64,000 nt of DNA from Providencia rettgeri (GCF_023205015.1 NZ_CP096258.1:1054001-1118000), one strand, 5' to 3'. Counted from the stretch's first letter, positions 1 through 9,774 are shown. Numbers and translations are program-made. Notes: generated by a model not told the origin, from the sequence alone.

Positions 1-230
1 ACTTTGCGTGCATTTTTTCCTATCACCAAGGCTAGCGTAGCGCCACTTTGTACTTCTTCACCTACAGGGTGCAAAATTTGCTCGCCTGAATTGATACGCG
101 TATTACGCGGCTTAATAAACCACACCGGGGTTTTGGGTGGGGTCTTATAAGGGGCTTGCTGGAATGCCTCAAGCCAATGGCTAAGCTGGCTTTGATGATT
201 GAGGGCAATGGCAAATACAGTGCCTTTCAT
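1..230 (-). CDS. hpaG: HpaG, homoprotocatechuate pathway isomerase/decarboxylase, N-terminal part
   Basis: The reverse strand encodes a protein starting MKGTVFAIALNHQSQ and continuing through TPVWFIKPRNTRI, which fits the N-terminal half of the fumarylacetoacetate-hydrolase-fold enzyme HpaG. In the 4-hydroxyphenylacetate meta-cleavage pathway this enzyme decarboxylates and isomerises the ring-cleavage product. The gene runs off the left edge, so only about 76 residues are visible. A good ribosome site (AAGGAG) lies a few bases before the ATG at 228-230. It is divergent from hpaR, the standard arrangement for this catabolic operon, which supports the call. The remaining hpa genes would lie to the left. 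Confidence 0.85.
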   Translation of the reverse strand, partial: MKGTVFAIALNHQSQLSHWLEAFQQAPYKTPPKTPVWFIKPRNTRINSGEQILHPVGEEVQSGATLALVIGKNARK

Positions 231-660
231 TGACAACTCCTTAATGAAAAGAATTCAACTTTCGAGTAATTATTAACATATTAATAAAGTATAATTTTTA
301 AATTAGCAATAGGTTTATGGAAATGTTAATTTTAATTGTGATCTCATTAACATAATTGAACTGTCTTTCTGTAAGGTGTTGTTATAAATAAAATTATTAT
401 TTTTCAATTTTTTTTTAGTTTACAAAAAATTAACTTTAAAGTTGGGTTTTAAATTATTTACTCATTAATATTTTAGGGTTTTTCTTTGAGATTGTTATTT
501 GGCCGTGCTACTCTTAAATAAGGCAAATTGGCGATGTGGAAATTTATGGTGATAATCAACGGGTTCACTAAAGCATTGTGCCAATAAAGCACTGTGGCAG
601 CCGCCATAAAATACCTAAACTGGGCTAAATAACGTTAATTAAGTGGTGAGTTTTAAGCTT
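231..660. promoter_or_regulatory. hpaG-hpaR divergent control region
   Basis: These 430 AT-rich bases separate the divergent hpaG and hpaR genes and must hold both promoters. HpaR-family repressors act on operators in this interval in E. coli, but no clean long palindrome stands out here. A half-matching CRP-like site (TGTGATCTCATTAACA, near 340) is present; catabolite control of hpa operons is known, so this is plausible but weak. No gene is seen. Confidence 0.5.
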
Positions 661-1116
661 ATGCATGAATCATTGACAATTGCATTATTGCAGGCAAGGG
701 AAACCGCAATGGGTTTTTTTCGACCGATATTAAAGTCGTATAATTTGACTGAACAGCAATGGCGTATCATTCGAGTTTTAGCTGATAAGCGTTCAATTGA
801 TTTTCATGAATTATCAGTCCAAACCTGTATTCTGCGGCCAAGTTTAACGGGGATCTTAACCCGCATGGAGCGCGAAGGTTTAATTTTCCGCTTAAAACCA
901 TTGAATGATCAGCGAAAATTATATGTCTCTTTGACACCGGCAGGGCAAGAGTTGTACGACAAAGCTCGGCAGGAAGTGGAAGAAGGCTATCAAAAAATTG
1001 AGCAGGCTTTCTCGCCAGAAAAAATGCAGCAATTGACTGCATTGTTGGATGAGTTAATCGCTTTAGAGAGCCCAGATTACAGTAATATCGCTGCTGATAA
1101 GAGAAAGAGCGCCTAA
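661..1116 (+). CDS. hpaR: HpaR, MarR-family repressor of homoprotocatechuate degradation
   Basis: A 151-aa MarR-type winged-helix protein. MHESLTIALLQAR, LTEQQWRIIRVL, TCILRPSLTGILTRME and LKPLNDQRKLYVSLT closely match E. coli HpaR, which represses the hpa meta-cleavage operon until 4-hydroxyphenylacetate or its catechol is present. The recognition helix falls in the LRPSLTGILTRMER stretch around residues 60-73, followed by the DQRKLYVSLT wing. The start is placed at the ATG at 661 because the family begins MHxSLTIALLQ; two in-frame GTGs at 643 and 646 would add six residues. Its divergence from hpaG supports the assignment. Confidence 0.92.
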   Translation: MHESLTIALLQARETAMGFFRPILKSYNLTEQQWRIIRVLADKRSIDFHELSVQTCILRPSLTGILTRMEREGLIFRLKPLNDQRKLYVSLTPAGQELYDKARQEVEEGYQKIEQAFSPEKMQQLTALLDELIALESPDYSNIAADKRKSA

Positions 1117-1119
1117 ATT

Positions 1120-1245
1120 TTCGTCATATTTCGAACTCTAGCTGTGTTGGCTTCTTTCGGCTATTTGGGTCACATACTTGTGTATGTGGCCTAGAACCAC
1201 TTCAATTGCCACCTTCCTACAATTCGAATTATTTTGAACATAGTT
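1120..1245. repeat. Dispersed imperfect-palindromic intergenic repeat (YPAL-like)
   Basis: The reverse complement reads AAAATAATTCGAATTGTAGG, then a short segment containing GGCCACATACAC..GTATGTG, then AGCCAACACAGCTAGAGTTC and GAAATATGACG. Its two ends are related inverted arms (ATTCGAATT.. and ..GAGTTCGAAATATGACG). The layout matches the dispersed palindromic elements common between genes in Yersinia, Photorhabdus and relatives. Pieces of the same element (GAATTATTTTGAATA, TTCGTCATATTTCG) recur at about 9690-9735 and 13505-13550 inside the scar region. The family name is from memory; the shape and reuse are visible in the sequence. Confidence 0.6.
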
Positions 1246-1617
1246 ATTACTTAAATAATTCACTTTTCCCTTTAGATTCACTGAAGTTGAACTTCATTTA
1301 TACTTTTAGTTGAGTAGCCAATCCCTCACTGTCATATCTTATTTGTAATTGTGAAATTACCTATAGGTTGCTTGTGACAAATTCTTCAGAAAAATCATTC
1401 CTAATAAAATCAAATGATTGATTTTCAGTATATAACGTTAGACTTTATCGTTAATTGCAATTTGGTCAAATTAATACAGTGAAATAGCGCAAAAAAACAA
1501 TATTAAGAATGAAAGTATTAATTTTTAGTCATGGTGGATTTTTTTTATCTAAAAGCAGTTAATGAGAATAAGTTACATTACGGTAAATTTACTGTTCGTA
1601 ACGAAAATTTAGATAAT

Positions 1618-3291
1618 ATGACAAAATATCAAATTATGTGGCGTTTATTATGCTTATCGTTGTTTATGATTTCGCCCTATGGCTACACGGAAAATCAATT
1701 ATTCCCTTCCACGAATGAAAGTATTCAATTTGAACAAAAACAACGGTTAGAGTCGGAGTTAATCCAACGTAATCTATTGGAAAAACAAAGCACTATTTCC
1801 ATTGAAGATGCATTGCCATCTCCTTCCCAAAATGAAATATGTTTCCTTATCAGTGAAATCCAATTTGTCGGCGCCACACAGCTCACCAGTAAAACTCAAA
1901 CTCAGTTAACCTCATCTTATTTAAAACGCTGCCTCACACTGAGTGAAATACAAAAGCTCACCAAGCATGTAACTAATTACTATATGGAACAGGGGTTTAT
2001 TACCTCTCAAGCCATCATTCCTGAGCAAGATTTATCCTCACATCAATTGTTATTACAAGTGATTGAAGGGCATGTTGAAACTATCGAGATTGAAAATTCC
2101 CCTAAGCGTTTAGTTCATCAAATATTTCCTCATCAACAAGGCAAAATATTAAATCTACGGCATATTGAACAAGGGTTGGAGCAACTCAACCGGTTATCGT
2201 CCGCTAAGTACACTATCGATATCCAACCAGGAAGCCAAAATGGCTACTCTCGGGTTATTATTCATCAACAAGGGAAAAAATGGCCTATCACGAGCCAGTT
2301 GAATCTCGATAACTCGGGTATGGAGGCAACGGGAAAACAGCTGCTTACCGGCGGTTTAACGGTAGATTCCCCATTAGGGTTTGGTGAGCAGTGGTCAGTC
2401 TCGGGCAATACCGATATGGATGGAAGTGTATCCCACCATAACCGTTATATCGTTGCGAATGTGAATGTGCCTTATGGTTATTGGTCTTACCGTTACCAAT
2501 TTTATCGCAATAACACATTACAACCATTTCAGGCATCGGGCCAGCAATACCGTTATGAAGGCAAAAACACCAATCAGCAATTTGATATCAGTCGCTTAGT
2601 TTATCGTGATGGGAAGCAACGACTTACACTGCAAAGTAGCTTAAAACATAAAAATGCCAACACCCAGTTAGCTTCCCAAACCTTGAGTATCAGCAGCCCA
2701 ACTTTAACCTCGCTCTCATTTACCCCGCAGTACAGCACCACGCTTGGACAAGGTTACTTCACGTTTAACCCTGCCGCTGAATGGGGAATATCCGCCTTTG
2801 GCGCCTCACCGGATACCCTCGCGAAAGATTCACCGCGCAGCCATTACCGCAAATTCAGTATAAGCAGCAGCTATCAGTATTTTTTCTCTAATGGTTTGAC
2901 CTATTTAACCTCATTTTACGGCCAATATTCGCCCGATAACTTATACGGTATTGAACGCATAAGTATTGGAGGCCAGTACTCTGTCCGTGGCTACCACGAG
3001 CAGTCTTTAAGTGGTAACCGAGGCGGATATTGGCGTAATGAAATTAATAAAGACATCGCCAATACGGCAATTGGGCAACTGCGTTTTATCGGGGCTTTAG
3101 ATTACGGGTTTATTGCCTCAGATAAATACCACGTTGAACATGACACTTTAGCCGGCGGAGCCGTTGGCCTCTCTTTTACCGGCAATAGCCTAATTTATTC
3201 TCAGTTTCTACTCAGTAAACCTTTGCATTATCCCTCACAACTTAAACCAGACAATTGGTCGGCTTATTGGTCGGTCTCATTTTCTCTGTAG
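1618..3291 (+). CDS. TpsB-type outer-membrane transporter of two-partner secretion (ShlB/FhaC family)
   Basis: An Omp85-superfamily transporter that exports the adjacent TpsA across the outer membrane. Reading from the ATG at 1618, residues 1-25 form a signal peptide (MTKYQIMWRLLCLSLFMISP). A POTRA region of the ShlB type follows (ICFLISEIQFVGATQL, GFITSQAIIPEQDLS, LLLQVIEGHVETIEI). The rest is a C-terminal beta-barrel of alternating strands with a VRGYHEQSLSGNRGG loop, the conserved VRGY/F motif of TpsB proteins, and it ends in a typical ...WSVSFSL strand. The frame is open from an ATG at 1531, but the extra 29 residues would bury the signal peptide. The tpsA gene begins 24 bp after the stop, so the two are co-transcribed. 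Confidence 0.88.
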   Translation: MTKYQIMWRLLCLSLFMISPYGYTENQLFPSTNESIQFEQKQRLESELIQRNLLEKQSTISIEDALPSPSQNEICFLISEIQFVGATQLTSKTQTQLTSSYLKRCLTLSEIQKLTKHVTNYYMEQGFITSQAIIPEQDLSSHQLLLQVIEGHVETIEIENSPKRLVHQIFPHQQGKILNLRHIEQGLEQLNRLSSAKYTIDIQPGSQNGYSRVIIHQQGKKWPITSQLNLDNSGMEATGKQLLTGGLTVDSPLGFGEQWSVSGNTDMDGSVSHHNRYIVANVNVPYGYWSYRYQFYRNNTLQPFQASGQQYRYEGKNTNQQFDISRLVYRDGKQRLTLQSSLKHKNANTQLASQTLSISSPTLTSLSFTPQYSTTLGQGYFTFNPAAEWGISAFGASPDTLAKDSPRSHYRKFSISSSYQYFFSNGLTYLTSFYGQYSPDNLYGIERISIGGQYSVRGYHEQSLSGNRGGYWRNEINKDIANTAIGQLRFIGALDYGFIASDKYHVEHDTLAGGAVGLSFTGNSLIYSQFLLSKPLHYPSQLKPDNWSAYWSVSFSL

Positions 3292-3315
3292 CTTTACGTT
3301 TTTAAAGGATTATTT

Positions 3316-6300
3316 ATGCTAAATGAACAGTTGCCTTCTCGCTCTAAGCGGATATTAAGTTACACCATTATTTTCTTAACCGTTGTCTACCCCTTACATC
3401 CCGCTTGGGGAGCCGCTATGACGGCCGCAGATAAAAACACCCAAATCAGCCAACAAAATAACGTCCCGATTATTAATATCGCCACGCCGAATGGAGCGGG
3501 AATATCCCACAATAAATTTCAACAATTTAATGTCGATAAACAAGGGGCGGTACTCAATAACGCCACCACTAATGTGAATTCCCAAATTGCAGGGCAAATC
3601 AAAGCCAATGCGAATTTAAAGGGAAATGCCGCTAATCTGATTATCAACGAAGTTACCGGCAGTAGCCGCTCAGAATTACAAGGTAAGTTGGAAGTAGCAG
3701 GCAAAGGGGCGAATGTCTTAATTGCTAACCCGAATGGGATTACCTGCAATGGCTGTAGCTTTGTGAATACCCCAGCGATTACCTTGACCACGGGAAAACC
3801 CATTCTGGATAACAAGGGGGCATTGTCTGCGGTTGAGGTGAAAAAAGGCAGTGTGGTTATTGGCGCCAATGGCCTGAATGCCGAAGCACAAACCTATGCC
3901 GATATTATCAGCCGCGCCACCGAACTAAATGGGCAAATCAAAGCCAAAAACTTGACCTTGATGCAAGGCACCAACCGTGTCGATTTTCAAAAAGGCATCG
4001 TAACACCGATTGCGGGTGAAGGGGCAAAACCCAGTATTTCCGTAGATACCAAAGCACTGGGTGGGATGTATGCCAACCAAGTGAAATTGGTGAGTACTGA
4101 ATCAGGGGTGGGGATTAACCTCAGCAATGTGCAAGCCAACCAACATGACCTGACGTTAACCGTCGATGGGAAAATTACTCTTGCGGGTAATATCCAAGGG
4201 AAAAAAGACATTAATGTCAGCACCAAAAACCTGCAAATTAACGCCAATGCCAACGTGAATGCCGCCAAAGACATCACATTAGCGACCAACACCCTCGCCA
4301 ATAACGGGAAAGTTACCGCAGGCAAGGATATGCGTGTCTTTGCTGATAACGTCAGTAACACAGGAAATAGCGCACTTATTCAGGCACAAGATAATTTGTG
4401 GATACAAAAAAATGCCAAGGGGGATTTGAGTACGCTGATTGAGAATAAGTCAGGGACGATAAAGACCAATGCGGGGGACTTGGTTGTTAGGACAAAAAAA
4501 CTGACAAATACGGCGAATGCATCTCCAATAGAAATTTCCAATATCAATGCGACTACCAGTGATAAAAATGGCACTTATGTATCTTCTTTTTTTGGTACTA
4601 GGCAAGGAGTTGTATCAATTATTTCACTCTACCCTCGATTAGAAAATTTTCCCTATAAAAAATGGTTTGGGGAGATGGATTTGATCAGCAATGACAGCAT
4701 TAATGTTGAACGAAAACAGTATTTGAATCTGGGAAATATTGGGACTATCGCATCAGGAAAGAATGCCTATATTAATGCAAATGATTTAGTTAGCGATTTT
4801 GGAAAAATTGCAGCAAAAAACAATGTGATATTGACAGGACAAAATGCATCAATATCCTCTTTTAACTCAGGCAAGTTAGATCTTTGGTATAAATATGATA
4901 CATCTAATGTAGATTTAGGAAAATTTGCAGATGAAAGCGATGATGATGGAACTTATGATATTTTTTATGTTAGTGAACCGATAGATTTTAAATTAATCGA
5001 TAAACTTTATTCTTGGGCTCCCGAAGCCTTAAATTATAAAACGATATCGGCAGGAAATAATGTTGTCCTTGATTTTAAAAACGCCATTAATCTTGAAAGT
5101 AAGCTTCCTAGCACCGAAAAACCTATAGCAAAAATAGTACAAGCAGGTAATACATCTTTTGCCGTTACCGCAAAAAATATTGTCTTAAATTCTAATAATA
5201 TAAATATTTCTACCAACTTACAGTCTGAAAACGATCTGTCTATCATTGCAGGTCAAAACATTAATATTCATGATGCACAACTGGTTGCAAAACAATCACA
5301 AAGCCTAATTGCCAATAACGACCTTAACCTTAAACAGGTTAATTTAACGGCTAAAGACAGTACCTTGATTGCGAAAAATGGCAATCTTCAATATAGCTTA
5401 AATCCTGTCTCTGCGTTTAAAGATAATGTCTTATCTCCTCCGGTTATCAACGCCGCAAACTCGTTACATATCCAAGCGGGTAAAAATATCACTTTTGATA
5501 ATGCGCAGTTAGCCAAAACGAATAAACTTACCCTCAGTGCCAATGACAATATTGTTATTCATCGCGATGAATCCAATTTCATGAAACTCGCGGTTTCAGA
5601 GCCTGTCACCAATATTAATGCGTTACTCACAAAAACAGGAAATTGGACAAGTTCAGGGGAAATAAACCTCACCGCAGGTAAAAATATTGAAGCGCATGGC
5701 ATAGCCTTCAACAGTGGAAAATCACTGACGTTCAATGCAGGCCAAGATATTCGTCTAGGCTCAAAAGCCATTAAAGATGTCGATAACATATTTAGAACCA
5801 ATCGCTACCCAGAATTACGTTCGCAACTCATCGCAAATGGTAATATTACGTTAAATGCAGCCCGTGATATTGACTTGCAGTCGGCTAACCTTCAGTCCAA
5901 AGACAAAATTATTGCACTTTCTGGCCGTGATCTTAAATTAACCGCTACCGCTTACTCTGCCATTCCCAACCCCAACGAAGATAACCAAGATGTACGTTAT
6001 GTGACCTCGACACTTTCCGGTGACAAAGGCATCACACTGGCCTCCAATGGCGCACTCACTGCACAAGGTAGCACAATCAAATCCCTAGATGACATCACAC
6101 TCTCAAGCGGTGGAAATGTACGCTTAGAGTCGGTCAAAACGAACTATCGTAAGCAGTCAGGGAAAAAATTTGAAGAGTTATATCGCCAAATTGGCACTGA
6201 AATTAACAGTGGTAAAACCCTGACCATTTTGTCTGAGGGGAGCATTCTGTTCCAAGCGTCTCGTCTCGTTGCCAAAGGTGCGATGGATATTGCGGCAAAA

Positions 6301-8613
6301 GGTGGGTACCTCTATGCCCAAGCCATGGAGGAAAGCAGTTACTTCGAAGAGTATAAAAAGAAATGCAATAGATGGACGCTTTGTATCACGAAAAAGGAAG
6401 TGAGAAAAACACGCAGTGATAAAACCAATAAAGTCACTGAATTTACTGCTGGTGGCGACATTAACTTATTGGCAAAAGATGATGTCACCTTAGAAGCCAC
6501 CAAAATTAATACGGGCAAGAATGCCAAAATCACCAGTCAAACCGGTAAGGTGAATTTTAAGGCTGTCAAAAACTCGCAATTTGAACAGGTGATTACAAAT
6601 TCTAACGGTTTTTATATCACCCAACGTAATAAAGGCTATACCTCAGATAAATGGGTTTTACCTGCATTGCATATTGGTGGAAAACTGACTGTTGATGCAG
6701 CAAAGGGCATTAGTGCAGACATCAAATCGAAAAATGGTCAGAGCTTAGAAAATGCCTTAGAGGCTCTTGGTCAAACAGAAGGTACACAGTGGCTTGCAGG
6801 CTTAAAAGACCATGAAGATGTGCAGTGGAACTTAGTTAAAGACGCCTATGACAGTTGGGATTATAAAAGCCAGAGTTTAAACCCGGTTGCTGCTGCGCTG
6901 ATTATGATAACTGTTGCAGCGATGACGTCAGGTACAGCAACAAAATTTGCAGCTTGGGCCGCGTCGGGGAGTAGTGGTACGAGTGCTGCAGTGATATCAG
7001 GCGCGGCTTACTCTGGTATGACAGCTCTTTCAACACAAGCAGCGATCGCACTGGCTGAAAACCAAGGAAACCTATCCAAAGCGCTTAATTCACTAGGTAA
7101 AAGCGAAACAGTTAAATCTATTGTTGCTCAAATGGTGATCTCCGGGGCGCTTAATGGTTTAGATGTCAAAATGGGATGGACAAAAGGGAATCCGGGGAAT
7201 GCTAAGTTACCTTTATTAAGTAATGGGGATTGGAATAAGGTTGCTCAGCGTGTTGCCGCGCAATCTGTGATTAGTTCAACCGTGAATACCACGATCCAAG
7301 GTGGCAGCTTTACCGATAACTTTAAGAGTGCCTTACTTAGTAATATTGGCAATCAGGTGAATGCGGAAGGTGCAAAGTTAATCGGTGATAACGGAGAAAT
7401 TTTAGGGCATACAGGCAAATTATTAAGTCACTCAGTTGTTGCAGGGGTGAGTGCCGAAATCGCAGGGGGAGATGCCAAAGGTGCAGTTGTTGGTGCGTTA
7501 GCAGCAGAATTAGCTGCAATTTCATTGAACAGTAAATTGTTTGAGCCCAAATATATCAATGAGCAAGAAAGACAACTCGCATTGCTACAAGATGCTATCA
7601 AGGGTAATGACGCCAAAACTCAATTCACTAAAGTATTAGGTGGATTTGCAGGGGCATTAATTACCCATAAGCCAGAAGGCGCTTTTTCTGCCGCTAATTC
7701 TGCCGAGTTGGTATATACGTATAATTATACAGAGCATCAGTTACAGCAAATCATTATAGAGAACAATCTGGATATGATGGCGGCGGCTAAAGGAGATAAA
7801 GCTGCTGCACGACGTGTTGCGGCGCGCCAAGAAGCGGCAATATTTGTTGGTTTTGTTGCAGCAGGTGGATACGTCGCAGTTATTGGCGGCGAAATTGTTT
7901 TAGCAGCATCTCCTGAAATATTAGCTGCAGCAAAATTAGGAATGCAGGGATGTAAAGCAGGGCTAGTGCTCTGTTTCAATAAACTAGCCATTAGTTCAGC
8001 TGAAGTTATTGCCCCAGAAGCCGCTGTTTCTAGCGGAGCAGCTTTAGGAGCTGGTTATAAATTACTAGCGAGCTCTGAGGAGGCAGCCAAAGCACTTGCA
8101 AATACCACAATGAACAGTTCAAAGCATATGCTAATGGCTGGAAAACAAGATGCGAGTAAACTAAAGTCCCTCCTAAATGCTGAGAAACTACGTGTTGAGG
8201 CTAATAAAAAAGTTATTGAGGAAATTAATAAATTTTCATCTAAAAACAAAGCTAGAGATACAGCAACCATGGTTGCTGCATATGATATAAAAAAAGGCAC
8301 TATCATTGTCAAAGGTAGCGTAGGTAATAAAATTGAGGCCGATATGCTTCATAAAGATACAATAACTCTTCTCAAGAAAAAATTGGGAGGAGCTGATGTT
8401 GGGACTAAAACTATTTATTGTAATAATATTGTTGGGGGGTGTGGAGAGGTATTAGCTGCTGACCAGCTAATAAGGAAAGGAGTTAATCCAACAGATATAA
8501 GGATTTCGCAAGCATATAGACCTAGAGATGCCCATGGATTCGATATATCAGAAGTTCCCCCAGAAGCGCTTGTACCTACTTGTAAAAATTGTGTCAAAGT
8601 ATTTTTAGAATAA
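3316..8613 (+). CDS. TpsA exoprotein, hemagglutinin-like, with C-terminal putative deaminase toxin
   Basis: A 1765-aa secreted two-partner exoprotein. The signal peptide covers about residues 1-32 (ILSYTIIFLTVVYPLHPAWG) and lacks the extended ESPR seen in the second locus. The TPS domain (about 40-330) carries the NPNG and CNGC hallmarks (VLIANPNGITCNGC). Beta-helical repeats run to about 1150. A DUF637-type hemagglutinin segment lies near 1185-1340, followed by alanine/glycine-rich helices. No VENN motif is present. The last 60 residues hold C1709-G-E1711 and, after 44 residues, PTC1756-K-N-C1759: the C-x-E plus PCxxC-like zinc site of the cytidine-deaminase fold used by several polymorphic toxins (YwqJ-like and relatives). 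Deaminase activity is inferred from these motifs. A candidate immunity gene follows 12 bp downstream. Confidence 0.85.
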   Translation: MLNEQLPSRSKRILSYTIIFLTVVYPLHPAWGAAMTAADKNTQISQQNNVPIINIATPNGAGISHNKFQQFNVDKQGAVLNNATTNVNSQIAGQIKANANLKGNAANLIINEVTGSSRSELQGKLEVAGKGANVLIANPNGITCNGCSFVNTPAITLTTGKPILDNKGALSAVEVKKGSVVIGANGLNAEAQTYADIISRATELNGQIKAKNLTLMQGTNRVDFQKGIVTPIAGEGAKPSISVDTKALGGMYANQVKLVSTESGVGINLSNVQANQHDLTLTVDGKITLAGNIQGKKDINVSTKNLQINANANVNAAKDITLATNTLANNGKVTAGKDMRVFADNVSNTGNSALIQAQDNLWIQKNAKGDLSTLIENKSGTIKTNAGDLVVRTKKLTNTANASPIEISNINATTSDKNGTYVSSFFGTRQGVVSIISLYPRLENFPYKKWFGEMDLISNDSINVERKQYLNLGNIGTIASGKNAYINANDLVSDFGKIAAKNNVILTGQNASISSFNSGKLDLWYKYDTSNVDLGKFADESDDDGTYDIFYVSEPIDFKLIDKLYSWAPEALNYKTISAGNNVVLDFKNAINLESKLPSTEKPIAKIVQAGNTSFAVTAKNIVLNSNNINISTNLQSENDLSIIAGQNINIHDAQLVAKQSQSLIANNDLNLKQVNLTAKDSTLIAKNGNLQYSLNPVSAFKDNVLSPPVINAANSLHIQAGKNITFDNAQLAKTNKLTLSANDNIVIHRDESNFMKLAVSEPVTNINALLTKTGNWTSSGEINLTAGKNIEAHGIAFNSGKSLTFNAGQDIRLGSKAIKDVDNIFRTNRYPELRSQLIANGNITLNAARDIDLQSANLQSKDKIIALSGRDLKLTATAYSAIPNPNEDNQDVRYVTSTLSGDKGITLASNGALTAQGSTIKSLDDITLSSGGNVRLESVKTNYRKQSGKKFEELYRQIGTEINSGKTLTILSEGSILFQASRLVAKGAMDIAAKGGYLYAQAMEESSYFEEYKKKCNRWTLCITKKEVRKTRSDKTNKVTEFTAGGDINLLAKDDVTLEATKINTGKNAKITSQTGKVNFKAVKNSQFEQVITNSNGFYITQRNKGYTSDKWVLPALHIGGKLTVDAAKGISADIKSKNGQSLENALEALGQTEGTQWLAGLKDHEDVQWNLVKDAYDSWDYKSQSLNPVAAALIMITVAAMTSGTATKFAAWAASGSSGTSAAVISGAAYSGMTALSTQAAIALAENQGNLSKALNSLGKSETVKSIVAQMVISGALNGLDVKMGWTKGNPGNAKLPLLSNGDWNKVAQRVAAQSVISSTVNTTIQGGSFTDNFKSALLSNIGNQVNAEGAKLIGDNGEILGHTGKLLSHSVVAGVSAEIAGGDAKGAVVGALAAELAAISLNSKLFEPKYINEQERQLALLQDAIKGNDAKTQFTKVLGGFAGALITHKPEGAFSAANSAELVYTYNYTEHQLQQIIIENNLDMMAAAKGDKAAARRVAARQEAAIFVGFVAAGGYVAVIGGEIVLAASPEILAAAKLGMQGCKAGLVLCFNKLAISSAEVIAPEAAVSSGAALGAGYKLLASSEEAAKALANTTMNSSKHMLMAGKQDASKLKSLLNAEKLRVEANKKVIEEINKFSSKNKARDTATMVAAYDIKKGTIIVKGSVGNKIEADMLHKDTITLLKKKLGGADVGTKTIYCNNIVGGCGEVLAADQLIRKGVNPTDIRISQAYRPRDAHGFDISEVPPEALVPTCKNCVKVFLE

Positions 8614-8625
8614 TAAGGGATATCT

Positions 8626-9228
8626 ATGGAATTGCAGCTAGATAACAATTGGTCACCCGATTTTGCTTGTAACTATACTTGGGTCGCCGGAGATAAAAAT
8701 GGATTGCTTTCCTTGATGTTAAGTAATGGTTATGGTTGGCTCCCAATAGTTTTACTTAACTCATCTATTAGCAAAAATGATATTAATCTTTTATGTGAAT
8801 ATATAGATGGGGAATCAACAGACTATGTCAATGAAATAAATTTGAATGGCAGTTATACAGTTGATTTATACTCAAGCTATTCTTATGTATCATATCGCGA
8901 TAAGAATGAGTTAATAAAAAGTTTTAATTCTAGACTTGAAAATAATAAGAACTGTATTGCTTCACTAGCTACCAAAATGGGAATGTTTTGTTATGAGGCT
9001 TTAGAGTTACCTTCTGAAGGTGAAAACTATCCAATAGGTTATGATGGTGAAACAAAAATGGGAGATTATTATCGTTTTATTGTTCCGACAGTATTTTTAA
9101 CAATAGATGATATTCCTATCCCTCTTAGAAATTATATTGTTGTCTCAGATACTATTGATTTCACTGTAGACCAGTTATTTGATAACGACAAAATTAGTGA
9201 GTATTTTCCTCGTATGTACCATGGTTAA
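8626..9228 (+). CDS. Candidate immunity protein for the TpsA deaminase toxin
   Basis: A 200-aa acidic, soluble protein without signal peptide or clear membrane segment. It starts 12 bp after tpsA, preceded by an AAGGGATATCT ribosome site, and is followed directly by a strong terminator. I do not recognise the family. Position directly downstream of a toxin-tipped TpsA, small size, acidity and low GC are all usual for cognate immunity proteins. A cytosolic protein suits a toxin acting on nucleic acid or nucleotides. Function is inferred from context only. Confidence 0.65.
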   Translation: MELQLDNNWSPDFACNYTWVAGDKNGLLSLMLSNGYGWLPIVLLNSSISKNDINLLCEYIDGESTDYVNEINLNGSYTVDLYSSYSYVSYRDKNELIKSFNSRLENNKNCIASLATKMGMFCYEALELPSEGENYPIGYDGETKMGDYYRFIVPTVFLTIDDIPIPLRNYIVVSDTIDFTVDQLFDNDKISEYFPRMYHG

Positions 9229-9282
9229 GATTATGGGCTATACGAAAAAATAAAACATGGCGAAAGTTTGGAATGTATCATA

Positions 9283-9318
9283 AATAACCGCCATCTTTAT
9301 ATAAAGATGGCGGTTATT
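9283..9318. terminator. Perfect 36-bp palindromic terminator
   Basis: Two 18-base arms (AATAACCGCCATCTTTAT and its exact complement) abut with no loop bases. The element sits 55 bp after the candidate immunity gene and 46 bp before the betT tail copy on the other strand. It likely acts as a bidirectional terminator; its relation to the betT tail mirrors the hairpins at 12921 and 16408. Confidence 0.75.
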
Positions 9319-9364
9319 ACTGTATAAACTTCAGTCTTTAATGTTCACTCGCACTTTTTTAGGG

Positions 9365-9561
9365 TTACTTACTCAATAAGTTCAAGAAATGAATATGTTT
9401 TTCATATTGGTCTAGGATATCGTGAATGATCTGCTCTTTTTCCCAGCCCATCACGTTATAATCTTGCCCACCTTCTTTTAAGTGAATCTCAGCGCGATAG
9501 TAGCGTTGCTCTTCGCTCTTTTCTTCATCACTTTCTGTCCCCATACCCGATAACGCAAATG
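9365..9561 (-). pseudogene. Duplicated 3' end of betT (copy A)
   Basis: Translation on the reverse strand gives FALSGMGTESDEEKSEEQRY through HDILDQYEKHIHFLNLLSK and a stop, matching the last ~62 residues of the full betT at 16479-18485 with a few substitutions. The fragment has no start. Its upstream edge is fused at 9554-9561 to a tpsA-derived fragment. Copy A has diverged more from betT than copy B, suggesting an older duplication. It is a recombination scar, not a working gene. Confidence 0.9.
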
Positions 9562-9672
9562 GTAATATCACGTTAAATGCCGCTCGCGATATGGATTTGC
9601 AATCTGCTAATCTTCAATCCAAAGACAAAATCATTGCACTTTCCGGCCGTGATCTTAAACTATCCTCAATTG
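9554..9672 (+). pseudogene. Internal fragment of tpsA (scar block A)
   Basis: The sequence from CGCAAATGGTAATATCACG to GGCCGTGATCTTAAACT is about 85-90% identical by eye to bases 5829-5943 of the intact tpsA (residues N-x-A-R-D-I-D-L-Q-S-A-N-L-Q). It joins the betT tail through the 8 bases CGCAAATG, which occur in both parents. Downstream it runs into pieces of the dispersed repeat. The same block is found at 13366-13594. Confidence 0.88.
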
Positions 9673-9774
9673 TCGCCTTGCTAGAGCTCGAATTATTTTG
9701 AATATCAATTTGTTTTCGTCATATTTCGTATTGTGACATTGTTGCTGGTGCTGGCGTGCGGATATACCTAATCG

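Noticed and set aside
3394..8648. Many antisense open frames of 60-124 codons under tpsA
   Set aside because: They mirror the repetitive codons of tpsA, have no ribosome sites and no recognisable domains.
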